Source of the DNA: Symbiodinium natans
Taxonomy: Eukaryota > Sar > Dinophyceae > Suessiales > Symbiodiniaceae
Assembly: GCA_905221605.1 (NCBI GenBank)
Contig: CAJNDS010000107.1
Span: 93,501 to 157,500, forward strand
Direction of reading: 5' to 3'
DNA: 64,000 nt
In this document: one piece after another, positions 1 through 11,300 of the stretch
Layout: each line of letters opens with the position of its first letter
How positions within the stretch are numbered: position 1 is the first letter of the stretch
Notes under the pieces: generated by a model
What the model saw: only the letters and a program-made list of their open reading frames with translations
Told to the model about the DNA's origin: nothing
Database searches by the model: none
Translations under genes and position numbers: made by a program

Positions 1-2445
1 TCGGTCGCATGGCTGCAGCGGTCTGCCAAGGGGTTCTTTATTCCAAGGGTTCCGTTCCTTTAAGCCAATAGCGAAGCTGCCATTTGTTGTGCGACAGGCC
101 CGGTGGTTCGTGGGTGACCCGCAAGACACCTGCAACGATCTTTGCCGCTACAAGGGATACACGGGCTGTGATGCACAGAAGACCGGAGAACTTTTCAGGC
201 GGCCGAGGCTGACACGGGTGATGGACCACCTGAACATAAGCTGCACGTCTTTTGGCGGCACACTCAACAATTACTTCCCCGGATACAACGAGGCTACCGG
301 GAATTGCCACCTTCTTGGAGGAACCCTCGACTGCGACAAAGATTATGATCCGTTTCAACCGGTATGCCACTGCAACGACACGACATCGACCACTACGCTG
401 TCGGTCGCATGGCTGCAGCGGTCTGCCAAGGGGTTCTTTATTCCAAGGGTTCCGTTCCTTTAAGCCAATAGCGAAGCTGCCATTTGTTGTGCGACAGGCC
501 CGGTGGTTCGTGGGTGACCCGCAAGACACCTGCAACGATCTTTGCCGCTACAAGGGATACACGGGCTGTGATGCACAGAAGACCGGAGAACTTTTCAGGC
601 GGCCGAGGCTGACACGGGTGATGGACCACCTGAACATAAGCTGCACGTCTTTTGGCGGCACACTCAACAATTACTTCCCCGGATACAACGAGGCTACCGG
701 GAATTGCCACCTTCTTGGAGGAACCCTCGACTGCGACAAAGATTATGATCCGTTTCAACCGGTATGCCACTGCAACGACACGACATCGACCACTACGCTG
801 TCGGTCGCATGGCTGCAGCGGTCTGCCAAGGGGTTCTTTATTCCAAGGGTTCCATTCCTTTAAGAATACTGGCTACTCGACTGCATCAGGTGCACAGTGT
901 CAGCGCAGAGATGTTCCTTATGTGTGTGAGAGAGAGAGAGTGTGCGACGTAGATGAGATCCTCTCCGAAGCTAGAGCGGTGCACGTCGCTGTTGCCAGGC
1001 TCTGTGGTTCGTGGGTGAGCCGGAGGACACTTGCAACGATCTTTGTCGATACAAAGGATATGCAGGTTGCGATGCAGAGGAAACGGCCAAACTCGTCAGG
1101 AAGCCCATTATGTCGAGGTTGATGAATGGCCTGAACAGCAGCTGCGCTTTTTTCGGCAGTCCGCTCAACAACCAATTCCCAGGATACACTGAGAGTGATG
1201 ACAAGTGCCATTACCTGCAGGGCACCCTCAACTGCGACCGCTATCTGAATCCAATTCAGCCTGTATGCAAGTGCAGCGACACGACATCGACCACGACGCT
1301 TTCTGTTGCCTGGTTGCAAGTGGCAATAGGGCAATAGGCTCGAAGTCGGAAGCCATTCGTGTCTGCGCCGCAAGAGGGGAGCGGCTGCTGCTTTGCCAGG
1401 CTTTGTGGTTTGTCGGCGAGCTCGGCGACAGCTGCGATGATTTGTGCGAGTTCGAAGGCTATGCGGGGTGTGATGCGGAGGAGATGGGCGAGATCAAGAC
1501 TCGGCCGAGAATCTCGCGGCTGCTGGCCGGCCTGAACACCACTGGCCAGTACAGCTGCAGCTCCTACAACCCTATTGCCAACAGCCCTGCCTACAACCCG
1601 AGCGGCGAAACATGCTATCCCCTGTCTGGGCAGGTGCGGAAGCTTTAGAGCGGCAGAGCCTGCAGAGCTGTGTCTGAAGACTCACCATGTGCCATTTCAT
1701 GAATCCCCTTGTACATCTCATTACATCTCCCTTGAGTTGGAAACAGGTCAAATGCGGAAACACCGTGCAGGCAAGTCTGCAGCCCATATGCCGTTGCAAC
1801 AGCACGACCCTGACCACAACCATCGGGGCTGCTTGCCTGAGTTATGTGCAGCTGGCAGCTGCGCCGAGCTGTGCATATAAGTAGCAGCCCGTTTTTTGCG
1901 TTGCATGACCGTTGCGTGGCATCTGCGTGGTGGCGTGTGGCGGTTGCTTGGCGTTTGCGCGGCGTTTGCAGACTTTTGCAGGCTGGGATCTGGGTCCTCG
2001 GTGCCTTGGGCGACAGCTGCAACACCACGTGCACGAGCCACGGCCACGTGGAGTGTGACACAGCAAAGATGGGCGAGATCTACAGGTCTCACAACCCGTT
2101 TGCCCCAAAAGCTCTGAGGGCATATGTACACTAATGTACACATCATTAGGCTCAGTACACCCAAGTGTCTGCAGGCCCGCGAGGGTGAAGCGAGTCTTCG
2201 ACAGCTTGAACTACACGTGCAACGGGATCACTGCCTTGAGCCTTGGCTGCGCCCTACACAGCACAGCACCGCAGTCACAGCACGACCGCAGTACTTTTTG
2301 AGAGAGCTTGGAAGATCCGAGGAGCCATAACCCTGGCTACAGGCCCAGCGACGGCCAGTGCTACTACTTGAGCAATGCCAACTCCCTGAACTGCGGTACA
2401 AACCCATACGCCAGTGTACAGCCCCTCTGCTACTGCCAAAGCTAG
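1..2445 (+). CDS. 3' part of a multi-exon gene encoding tandem eight-cysteine domains
   Basis: The gene enters from the left edge (bases 1-3 end an exon) and stops at TAG 2443-2445. Proposed exons: <1-3, 98-403, 498-803, 999-1304, 1400-1633, 1747-1827, 1982-2085, 2175-2237, 2322-2445. Each complete domain of about 102-105 residues opens with W-x-x-G, then (D/S)(T/S)C-x3-C, a G-x-C or x-E-C cysteine, an R-P-R segment, an S-C or T-C, then N/T/Q-C, x-C and a closing QP-(V/I/L)-C-x-C: eight cysteines, suggesting four disulfides. The first four domains end in a Thr-rich linker; the last ends at the stop. The design suggests a secreted or cell-surface protein, but the N terminus and any signal peptide lie outside the window. 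I do not recognise a named family, and the function is unknown. Domain conservation across diverged copies makes coding status strong; the exact ends of the sixth and seventh complete exons are less sure. Confidence 0.72.
98..403 (+). CDS. Exon encoding complete eight-Cys domain 1
   Basis: This 306-base exon is phase 0 at both ends. It follows an AG acceptor at 96-97 with G as first exon base and precedes a GT donor at 404. It carries one whole domain from the W-F-V-G opening to the Q-P-V-C-H-C closing, followed by a TTSTTTL linker. Its translation is identical to that of the next exon, since both lie in a 400-base tandem repeat. The symmetric phase means an exon can be added or lost without a frameshift. 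Confidence 0.7.
498..803 (+). CDS. Exon encoding complete eight-Cys domain 2, duplicate of domain 1
   Basis: Same structure as the preceding exon, exactly 400 bases downstream, with AG|G acceptor and GT donor at 804. The following intron (804-998) keeps the repeat sequence only to about 864. It then becomes unique and includes a short GA microsatellite near 930. Confidence 0.7.
999..1304 (+). CDS. Exon encoding eight-Cys domain 3, diverged copy
   Basis: Also exactly 306 bases and phase 0, with AG|G at 997-999 and GT donor at 1305. The protein matches domains 1-2 at the W-F-V-G opening, all eight cysteines, the L-N-N-x-F-P-G-Y segment and the TTSTTTL linker, while the DNA differs widely. Conservation of protein over DNA is good evidence of a real coding domain. 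Confidence 0.7.
1400..1827 (+). CDS. Two exons (1400-1633, 1747-1827) encoding eight-Cys domain 4
   Basis: The first exon follows AG|G at 1398-1400 and ends with a CAG|GT donor at 1634. The second starts after AG|G at 1745-1747 and ends before a GC dinucleotide at 1828 that aligns with the GT donors of domains 1-3. Joined, they give 105 codons in frame, with eight cysteines and a Thr-rich linker. An intron of 113 bases thus splits this domain between cysteines 5 and 6. Domain 3 has no intron there, so an intron was gained or lost between paralogous domains. Confidence 0.66.
1982..2445 (+). CDS. Three exons (1982-2085, 2175-2237, 2322-2445) encoding the last eight-Cys domain and stop
   Basis: The first exon begins after AG|G with W-V-L-G and D-S-C-x3-C, and ends in phase 2 before a GT donor at 2086. 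The second resumes at 2175, completing an Arg codon, and carries the P-R-V-K-R-V-F segment and cysteine 4. The third starts at 2322 in phase 2, carries cysteines 5-8 and ends at TAG 2443. A GA donor at 2238 gives an 18-residue spacing between cysteines 4 and 5, the same as in domain 4. The nearest GT that keeps the frame would delete cysteine 4. A GA donor at 2226 is the other option. Confidence 0.6.
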
Positions 2446-2716
2446 GAAAACCTCAACTTGAGTTGGGTAGCCATGTGATACATGGGTAACACATGTCCTT
2501 TTCGACAAATATCACAAAACGAATAATATATATATATATATAGAGAGAGTGTACATTGCATAGTATGCAATTTACAATATATAGGCTATATCTATATCAG
2601 ATGTTCCATCTAGTGTTACATGGCAAAAGCATTATAAAAAATGTACATATACATATGTTCATATATGTATATATATACACATACATACATACATATATAT
2701 ATATATGTATGTATTG
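2446..2716. repeat. AT-rich 3' flank with TA, TACA and CATA microsatellites
   Basis: Downstream of the stop codon the sequence becomes AT-rich, with TA runs at 2525-2541 and mixed ATAC/ATAT tracts at about 2640-2716. It probably covers the 3' untranslated region and intergenic spacer. No standard polyadenylation signal was identified. Confidence 0.7.
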
Positions 2717-4320
2717 CTAGAAATCTCAAATGGTAGATCACAGGAGGGGGAAGGTGGCTACTGCGGTATGCTTTGCTAGCGGTGGGGCTTGCTGCTGCAT
2801 TCCTGCAACAAAGAGTCTCGCGCCATGACGCAACATCTCATGTCGGAACTGCCTCCGCAAACACTCAGGACTCCTATTGAAGCACCAGAGCGTTGATTGT
2901 TGTTTCTTTTTTTTCGGCACCTCCGCCTCAAGAAAACCCGCTACGAAGCAGGGTTCCTGTACCCTGAGATGTTTTATTGGCTTAGGCGGCACTGCGTACT
3001 GCGAAGAATCCCGTCGTGTTTTTGTTGAGAAGAGCCAAACCAGGGACAGGGCGTTTAGAAGGCATCCAGAGGACGGGAGCTTGGACAGCTTGTCCATCAA
3101 CTATTTTTGTTTAGTTGCGGCGCGAAGCTTGCCATGTGGCACCAAATCTTTAACGTCAGTCTCAGGCTTGGCTTTCCCTGTGGCACATCGGAGTTCTGCT
3201 GCGTTAAGTAGGCGGTATTCGGGACTGCGCTGTTCTCGCCCGGTCATGCCCCTTGAGTGCTTCAGTCCCTCTTACCTCCTGGGACGTACGTACGGCCGTA
3301 GAGGGACTAACCTCTATCTGTAGAGCAGACTTCAGATGTGCGTGGCATCTGTCGACCAAAAGGCCGCAGAGACTCGATTTCACGGATTGCGGAGGCCAAA
3401 AACGAAGAGAGCGCTGGCTTCTGCGTTGAAGCACAGCTGCATTCCGGTACTGTGCTCGGAACTTTCTAAGACTGTGGGCTGCAGAAAGCTTGTATTAGAC
3501 TGAGCAAGGAACATGGCACCGTGTTATTGTAGAAAAAGTCGCTGTGGAGCACCGGAAAACACGACTCCAGTAGTGGGCAAAAAGGGGGGGGGCCGGTGCA
3601 GTAGCATTCGCCTGGATCTTTCGCGGTCCGCAAGTGCATATTGCGGGGGTCTCCTCGGGCAGTCAGAGCCTTTTTTCAGAGTTAAGGGCATCTGTGATGG
3701 CTGCTCGGAGCTTAGAAAGTCATCGCGTTCGATGAGGTCTTGCTTGCCCTCGTGGTGCTTCTGGTGCTTGTGGTGCTCATGGTACTCGGTGCTCGCAATG
3801 TGAGTTTCGGTCGCTGCGGAATCTTGTTCGAGGAGGACTCTTTGCGGAAAAGAGTCTGGTCGGTGAGTGCCCCTTTTGGACCTAAGGGACCTAAGGGATG
3901 CTTATTTTGGGGGGATGTTCTACGTTGAGCTGCTGTGGGCATCCAACTCGGGGTCCTTGGCTTCGGTGCCTCAGCTTTCTGTCCAGATGGTTCCATGCGC
4001 AATGGATGCTAGCAACGAGCATTTGCACCGTTATAACACGGTCAACACTGAGTGCGAGACTCTCAATGAGCCTTGGCCCTCACCGTAAGAGGTCGGTGGA
4101 GTACTGCGCAGCTCTCAGCTTTCCCTCTCTTGGTGCTCCGAGGAAGCCTAGCTGGGCCTTCAGAGGGCCCCCGCCTCGTCTCAGCAACCGCCCTGGGCAA
4201 TCCCTAATTTTAAAAGGCTTCGGCCTTCAACATAGCAAGGGCTGTGCCAATGGTTGCCCACATATGCCAGCGCAAGCGACTTGCCTGCTGCAATATCGCT
4301 CCCCTGGCGGCTGTTGATAC
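2717..4320. other. Unassigned intergenic sequence
   Basis: No domain, exon chain or RNA gene could be recognised. Several reading frames of 90-150 codons are open, for example 2877-3323 and 3898-4317 on the plus strand. They show no recognisable motif, have no second copy to compare with, and overlap open frames on the other strand. A direct repeat of GGACCTAAG sits near 3880-3895 and a nine-base poly-G run near 3585. Confidence 0.5.
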
Positions 4321-4327
4321 AGCAAAA

Positions 4328-4375
4328 ACGGGCTAAGGGTTTAGGGTTAAGGGTGTTTAGGGTTTAGGGTTTAGG
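4328..4375 (+). repeat. Telomere-like TTTAGGG tract just before segmental copy 1
   Basis: Several imperfect TTTAGGG units occur in a row, with TTAAGGG and GTGTTTAGGG variants. The tract lies immediately left of where homology to 35085 begins. It is internal in the window, so it is an interstitial telomere-like repeat and not a chromosome end. Confidence 0.85.
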
Positions 4376-4829
4376 AAGTACTCGCTTCCACTCCTAGGGA
4401 AACAGTGCTTTGATTTTGGGAGCTAATGCACTTTGCTTCTTTTTCTAAACATGTCTCCGTCTCAGTTCAAGCATCCGCAGCATCGTTGTCAACTCGACAA
4501 GTCTGGACAAGACATCGTGTAGAAACCTATGTAGTCTACCGCAACATCTTTAGTAGAGAAGGCTAGAGAAGGCAGTACGGGTGTGCAGAGGAAGCCATGG
4601 GCATGAACCGTCGGATCTGCGGCTAAAAGCAGCGCCCAAGGACCGTGGGGCAAGGTGCAGAGGGGCCAGGGTTCAGAAGAGTTCACCGTTCTGTAGCATT
4701 GTTCGGGTAGGGCTTCATGATCCTTCTGGAAGAGGCCTGTGGCGACTCCGAGTGACAATACGCGCAAAACACAAGAGCGTCACTTGCAGGGAGGGCAAAA
4801 GATTCGAACAGCCGTCATCCGAACCACTG

Positions 4830-4849
4830 GGGCGCGCGCGCGCGCGCTT
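4830..4849. repeat. Alternating GC dinucleotide run
   Basis: An uninterrupted run of alternating G and C of about 18 bases lies just before a poly-T tract. Alternating purine-pyrimidine GC runs can adopt Z-DNA. The homologous part of copy 2 lacks it. Confidence 0.75.
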
Positions 4850-5479
4850 TTTCCGGGTCTCGGCAAGCCCTCACCCTGACAGTCGCACTGCAACCCTAAA
4901 GATGGCAAGGCTGTGAATGAAGTCGGAGAAGGAGTCGGACACTTGGCTCGCAAAGCAGCTGGGAAGGCCCACGCCCCGATAACAAATGCCACTCTTCTGC
5001 ATGCAGCCGTGCGAAAGGGGGCCCACGCCTCTCCTGGCTTGGAGCTGTGCTCTTTCTGTTCCTGAAAAAACAAAGGAGGGTTTTGGGGTTTCCTTCTGGG
5101 TTTGAGAAAAGCCCCGTGCCTTTGGGATGGCCTTCTCTTGCCGTTTTGTGAGTAGAGAATGTAGAGGAGTGTATTGTGCTCTCAAGTGCCGAGGCATGAC
5201 GACAAGACGGATAAGACGGCAGCCGGACATGAAGTAGCGGTGCCAGGCAGGTTCAGTCAGTTCGTCACCGGCCCCTTTTTTTGGGAACCCCGGCAACGGT
5301 GTCTTTCTCATTAACACATGAAGATGCTGTGGCTGATGTATGCTGATGTCGTGTAGAGGGCATCCCAAGCCTTACACCACGGAATCCTCTCTCCACTCGG
5401 CAGGCCATGCCGACACGAAGATGCTTGCACTGGGACTGGCACAAGTCATCGTCACATCCAGGTGGGGCCGAGTGTGCCT

Positions 5480-5878
5480 TCAGGTGGAGGCCCGCACGTC
5501 AAGTAGTACAGCCTGGTGGAACTTCGAAGGCTCGGCAGACAGCCTGTAGAACCCCCACAGACATGACCAAGCACATAAAAGCCCAGTAGCTTCTGCAAGC
5601 AGCTTAGAAGGCTTGAAGTTCCTTAGACCGGATACTCCATGCACTCCGTGCCTGTGGAGTCATTGTCGCAGCGTTGCCACGCCGCTGCCCAGAACCCTTC
5701 TGGCCAAGAAGTGCAGAAAAGTGTGAAGAGCAAACTGGGCATCCTCCAGAGCTCGCAATGTGCAGGGCCGCGCTCAAGAAGGCTGAAAGGCTCTTACATC
5801 AACGCCTCCGTAGCGCGATACTCATGAGCCCATCCCACAGCATTCCAGAGGTCTTGTCGGGCACGTTTGTTCGTGAAC
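5480..5878 (-). pseudogene. Possible broken counterpart of the frame at 35881-36300
   Basis: Read on the minus strand this matches the 139-codon frame of copy 2. It shares the start region (W-N-A-V-G-W-A-H-E-Y) and the last residues before the stop (F-H-Q-A-V-L-L-D-V), with three-base differences near each end. The middle is interrupted by in-frame stops. Either copy 1 has decayed or neither copy is coding; I cannot decide. Confidence 0.2.
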
Positions 5879-6139
5879 AAAGAAGCCTTGCATCATGGCC
5901 GTGATAGGCGTGCCTGGAACTTCTGGGCTCGTGCCTGGACTCTGGAAGTTCCAGAAACCAGGTTACGTGCATGGCGCCGTGCAGAGGATGCTGCGTGGTT
6001 TATTGTTAAAGGGTCAAAGACGGTCGTCGCACGGCGCGGGGGTTCAAAACGTAAGGTGGACATTGTAATTGGTGGCGACGGTGGCGAGAGGCCCAAAAAG
6101 CCGTGTCCCAGAAACCCTGCAGGGACCCTGCAGTGAGGC

Positions 6140-7260
6140 CACAGGGCAATCTGAGGCCTCAGGCTTCGATGCAGGCATTCCGGGGCAGCACGGTGCTCTG
6201 ATTCCAAAGGAATGTGCCACTACTCATTCCTACTCATTCCTCCTCATTCCTCGGTTGAGGTATGTGTTGAGGCGGCACCGTGCAAGCCATTTCCTAGGTC
6301 CCAGCTCCATTCTTCGATGACAAACAGGGCGCTGGGAAGATAGGCCGCAAGCCACCAGAGCAGTCTCCTATGCACGGCTTGGCCAACTCAGTCTTGTCTT
6401 GCCGGAACAGACGATGCACAAGCGTGGCCATTTCCTGCTGGGTGCTGGCTCGATGTCTGTGAAAAATAGGCCCTTGGGAGGATGGCGGCGGCGCAGCATG
6501 GATATCATTATTCCCGTGCCCCCCGCCCCCCCAGACGTCAGACCCCTGAGGTTGCCGAAAGACAGGGAAAGACTGGGGTGCCAGGCGCCTACGACACCAC
6601 CTGCCCCAAAATGGATCTCAATGGCAGAATGGCATGGCGACGAAGCAAGGTGGTTGGTTGGGCCTGTGTCTACAGTGTCCTGTAACTGTCGCATCACGTC
6701 ACTTCATGCTCGCTCCCGGCCAAAGTGTGTAACCTGCAGGCACAGGGCTTTGCATCAGCGACGAATGTGCAGAAGAGCATGTGGCGTCGTGACATGGTTG
6801 GCAAAATTCCAAAAACGCCTCAACAATGGATCTGCTGAAAAGAAGCAATACACTTCTAATAACCAATACGGCTCATCAGCGACTGCCTCCACGATTCTTT
6901 TGAGGCCTGAACCGAAAGTCTCTTTGACCCAGAAGAACCTCCAAACCCCAAAATTCCACTTTTACAAACTCATGCCCGCGATGGGCTGAAATCCTAAGGG
7001 GCGCCGAACCCCTGCACCTTGGGAGCATTGAAATGGCACTCTGCTTGGGTCGGCTTGGCGCCAGACCCCACACTTTAAGCTCCTAGGGGAGCCCCTAAAC
7101 TCCCCAAGTCTCCCAAATCTCCCAAAGCCCAAGGATGCCATGCAGTGTGCTCATGCGGAGAGCCTCTTATGGTGCCCACTGTGGAGAGGACACAGAAAAG
7201 CCCCCAATGAGACACAGTCCAGGGACGAGGTGTGAAAGCATGTGCAGACGTCATTCTGCC
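6140..7260. other. Leader part of segmental copy 1, no firm gene
   Basis: It contains a short TACTCATTCC-type microsatellite near 6222-6255 and sequence matching 36540-37700. One plus-strand frame (6399-6989) shares short stretches with copy 2, such as R-P-K-C-V-x-C-R, A-L-H-Q-R and K-K-Q-Y-T. Amino-acid changes outnumber silent ones, so coding status is doubtful. In copy 2 the 36780-36900 piece is itself tandemly repeated at 36925-37060. Confidence 0.4.
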
Positions 7261-8367
7261 CAGGGCGTCTAGATGCGTTCTCGCGCAAGCTGCGCACCTG
7301 GTTTTGTTGATGCTTTGATGGTAAGCTGCGACATTCATGTCGCAGGCATTTCGCCATGTGGTTCAGGTGCCAGTGGGTCGGGTTGTATTTGTCTGTCAAT
7401 CTGCCTGTGGATGAATTTGTTCGGTGCTCCTTGCCTGAGGCTGCGCAGGGGCATGCTCCAGAACAAACCTCGGAAAGTCATGTTGCGCATGATCGGTTCT
7501 CATTCACAAGGCCTCAGAGCCACATGTGTACTGAAATCGCATTGCGAGCGTGTGAGGGAGCACGATTGAAAGAGACTCATCGCAAGGGCGAGCTCTGAAA
7601 GCCTTGGCAAATCTGCCAGGAGTATCGAGATGGTGCTTCGAACATGCTACCGACATTGAAAATCATTCTTTGTAAGCTGCGACAATCAAGTCGCAAGCGC
7701 ATCGGCAAGTGATCTGAGTTGTGGTGGGCCTCCTTTTGTTAACACGGGTTGCCTTCTGCGCCGAAGCACTCACTCACGGATGGAATTCAGGGGAATCTGC
7801 TCTGATGCTGGGTAGAGTCACATTCCACGCTCCGCATCGCAAAGTTATGTCTGCACATGCATGTTATCAGTCCTGAGTGACACGCACGTGCAGAAATCAT
7901 GTTGCAACCGCGTGAGTGAGCACGAATGAATGAGACACAGTCCAGGGACGAGGTGTGAAAGCATGTGCAGACGTCATTCTGCCCAGGGCGTCCAGATGCG
8001 TTCTCGCGCAAGCTGCGCAAATTGGTTTGCTTTTGTGTTGACGGCTGCCTGAGACCCAGCAGAGGCACTCTCCAGAAGTAACCTCGCAAAGTAATGTTGC
8101 GCGTGATCGTTTTTTTTACACAGCCTGAAAGCTCATGTGTGCTGAAATTCTTTTTGCGCGGGCGTGAGAGTGAGTCCGATTGAAAGAGACTCATTGCAAG
8201 GGTGCTCTGTGACGGCATGTGCGAGTGTGCGAGGAGCATCGAGATGGTGCGTCGAACATGCCAGACACATTGAGCATCATTCTTTGTAATCTGCGACAAT
8301 CATGTCGCTTGCGCGTCGGCAAGTGATCTGAGTACTACTGAGTACTGTGGCCGTCTCCTTTCTTAGC

Positions 8368-11300
8368 ATGGGTTGCCTGCTGCGCCGAAGCACTTACTGA
8401 GCATGCGGATGCATGTTATCGGTTCTGAGTGACAGGACCCTGAAAGCATGCATGTACTGCAAACATCTTGCAATGGCGGGGGGGGAGGGGGGGGAACGGT
8501 TGAATGCGACATGTTGCAAGGTCGAGGTGTGAATGCATGTGACAATTTGCCAAAGGAATCTCAATGAGGGCCCGCCTCTTTTTGTTAGCTTGGGCCGTCT
8601 TCTGCGCCCCGTCTGTGGACGGACAGCGCGAGGTTTCTCATCTGACGCTGGGCAGAGGCACGTTCCAGAACTGACAAGGCAAAGTTGTGTCTGTATGTGC
8701 ACTCATGTGCTAAACTCGTGTCAGGGCATGTCGGGGGGAGGTGTGAAAGCATGTGCAAGGTCGTCTAGATTGATTTTTGAGCAAGAAGCGCACGCTGAAT
8801 GTGCAGGTGCTTTGATGGTAAGCTGTGACGTTCATGTCGCAAGCGTGGCAGCAGTTGTTTAGGTTCCGCTTGGGTGCCTCCTGCACCCAAGCAGTCAGTC
8901 TGGCAACGCATAACTATGGGTTTTGGGCGTTTTTTTTGAAATTCGTTTTGCGAGGGCATGAGAGTGAGTCCGATTGAAAGAGACCCATTGCAAGGGTGCT
9001 CTGTGATGGCATGTGCGAGTGTGCGAGGAGCATCGAGATGGTGCGTCGAACATGCCAGACACATTGAGCATCATTCTTTGTAATCTGCGACAATCATGTC
9101 GCTTGCGCGTCGGCAAGTGATCTGAGTACGACTGAGTACTGTGGCCGTCTCCTTTCTTAGCATGGGTTGCCTGCTGCGCCGAAGCACTTACTGAGCATGC
9201 GGATGCATGTTATCGGTTCTGAGTGACAGGACCCTGAAAGCATGCATGTACTGCAAACATCTTGCAATGGCGGGGGGGGAGGGGGGGGAACGGTTGAATG
9301 CGACATGTTGCAAGGTCGAGGTGTGAATGCATGTGACAATTTGCCAAAGGAATCTCAATGAGGGCCCGCCTCTTTTTGTTAGCTTGGGCCGTCTTCTGCG
9401 CCCCGTCTGTGGACGGACAGCGCGAGGTTTCTCATCTGACGCTGGGCAGAGGCACGTTCCAGAACTGACAAGGCAAAGTTGTGTCTGTATGTGCACTCAT
9501 GTGCTAAACTCGTGTCAGGGCATGTCGGGGGGAGGTGTGAAAGCATGTGCAAGGTCGTCTAGATTGATTTTTGAGCAAGAAGCGCACGCTGAATGTGCAG
9601 GTGCTTTGATGGTAAGCTGTGACGTTCATGTCGCAAGCGTGGCAGCAGTTGTTTAGGTTCCGCTTGGGTGCCTCCTGCACCCAAGCAGTCAGTCTGGCAA
9701 CGCATAACTATGGGTTTTGGGCGTTTTTTTTGAAATTCGTTTTGCGAGGGCATGAGAGTGAGTCCGATTGAAAGAGACCCATTGCAAGGGTGCTCTGTGA
9801 TGGCATGTGCGAGTGTGCGAGGAGCATCGAGATGGTGCGTCGAACATGCCAGACACATTGAGCATCATTCTTTGTAATCTGCGACAATCATGTCGCTTGC
9901 GCGTCGGCAAGTGATCTGAGTACTACTGAGTACTGTGGCCGTCTCCTTTCTTAGCATGGGTTGCCTGCTGCGCCGAAACACTTACTGAGCATGCGGATGC
10001 ATGCTTGAAAGCATGCATGTACTGCAAACATCTTGCAATGGCGAGGGGTGGGAACGGTTGAATGCGACATGTTGCAAGGGCGAGGTGTGAACGCATGTGC
10101 GAGTTTGCCGAAGGAAGCTGGATGGAGTTTCGATCATGCAACAAATGCCGAATTTTTGGTTTTGTATAAAGCAGCGATTCTCACGTCGCAAGCGTGCCGG
10201 CATGTGGTTTAAGTCAGGGCCCGCCTCTTTTGGTTAGCTTGGGCCGTCTTCTGCGCCCCGTCTGGGGACGGACAGCGCAAGGATTCTTATCTGACGCTGG
10301 GCAGAGGCACGTTCCAGAACTGGCAAGGCAAAGTTGTGTCTGTATGTGCACTCATGTGCTAAACTCGTGTCAGGGCATGTCGGGGGGAGGTGTGAAAGCA
10401 TGTGCAAGGTCGTCTAGATTGATTTTTGAGCAAGAAGCGCACGCTGAATGTGCAGGTGCTTTGATGGTAAGCTGTGACGTTCATGTCGCAAGCGTGGCAG
10501 CAGTTGTTTAGGTTCCGCTTGGTGGCCTCCTGCACCCAAGCAGTCAGTCTGGCAACGCATAACTATGGTTTTTGGGCGTTTTTTTTGAAATTCGTTTTGC
10601 GAGGGCGTGAGAGTGAGTCCGATTGAAAGAGACCCATTGCAAGGGTGCTCTGTGATGGCATGTGCGAGTGTGCGAGGAGCATCGAGATGGTGCGTCGAAC
10701 ATGCCAGACACATTGAGCATCATTCTTTGTAATCTGCGACAATCATGTCGCTTGCGCGTCGGCAAGTGATCTGAGTACTACTGAGTACTGTGGCCGTCTC
10801 CTTTCTTAGCATGGGTTGCCTGCTGCGCCGAAACACTTACTGAGCATGCGGATGCATGCTTGAAAGCATGCATGTACTGCAAACCTCTTGCAATGGCGAG
10901 GGGTGGGAACGGTTGAATGCGACATGTTGCAAGGGCGAGGTGTGAACGCATGTGCGAGTTTGCCGAAGGAAGCTGGATGGAGTTTCGATCATGCAACAAA
11001 TGCCGAATTTTTGGCTTTGTATAAAGCAGCGATTCTCACGTCGCAAGCGTGCCGGCATGTGGTTTAAGTCAGGGCCCGCCTCTTTTGGTTAGCTTGGGCC
11101 GTCTTCTGCGCCCCGTCTGTGGACGGACAGCGCAAGGATTCTTATCTGACGCTGGGCAGAGGCACGTTCCAGAACTGGCAAGGCAAAGTTGTGTCTGTAT
11201 GTGCACTCATGTGCCAAACTCGTGTCAGGGCATGTCGGGGGGAGGTGTGAAAGCATGTGCAAGGTCGTCTAGATTGATTTTTGAGCAAGAAGCGCACGCT

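Larger units (their letters stand above)
1..864 (+). repeat. 400-base tandem repeat, two full units plus a 64-base partial
   Basis: Units 1-400 and 401-800 are identical over the stretches compared by eye. A third begins at 801 and runs to about 864, with one visible change (G to A near 853) before the sequence diverges. Each unit is exactly one exon plus one intron of the cysteine-rich gene, so this is a recent in-frame exon duplication. The array may continue left of the window. Confidence 0.95.

Noticed and set aside
4328-4375. True chromosome end
   Set aside because: The tract is short, imperfect and followed by tens of kilobases of other sequence, as are the other TTTAGGG-type tracts here.
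5867-6136. Plus-strand frame with a K-V-D-I-V-I-G-G-D-G-G segment
   Set aside because: A 12-base in-frame deletion in copy 2 looked promising, but a one-base shift follows within ten codons and substitutions are not silent.
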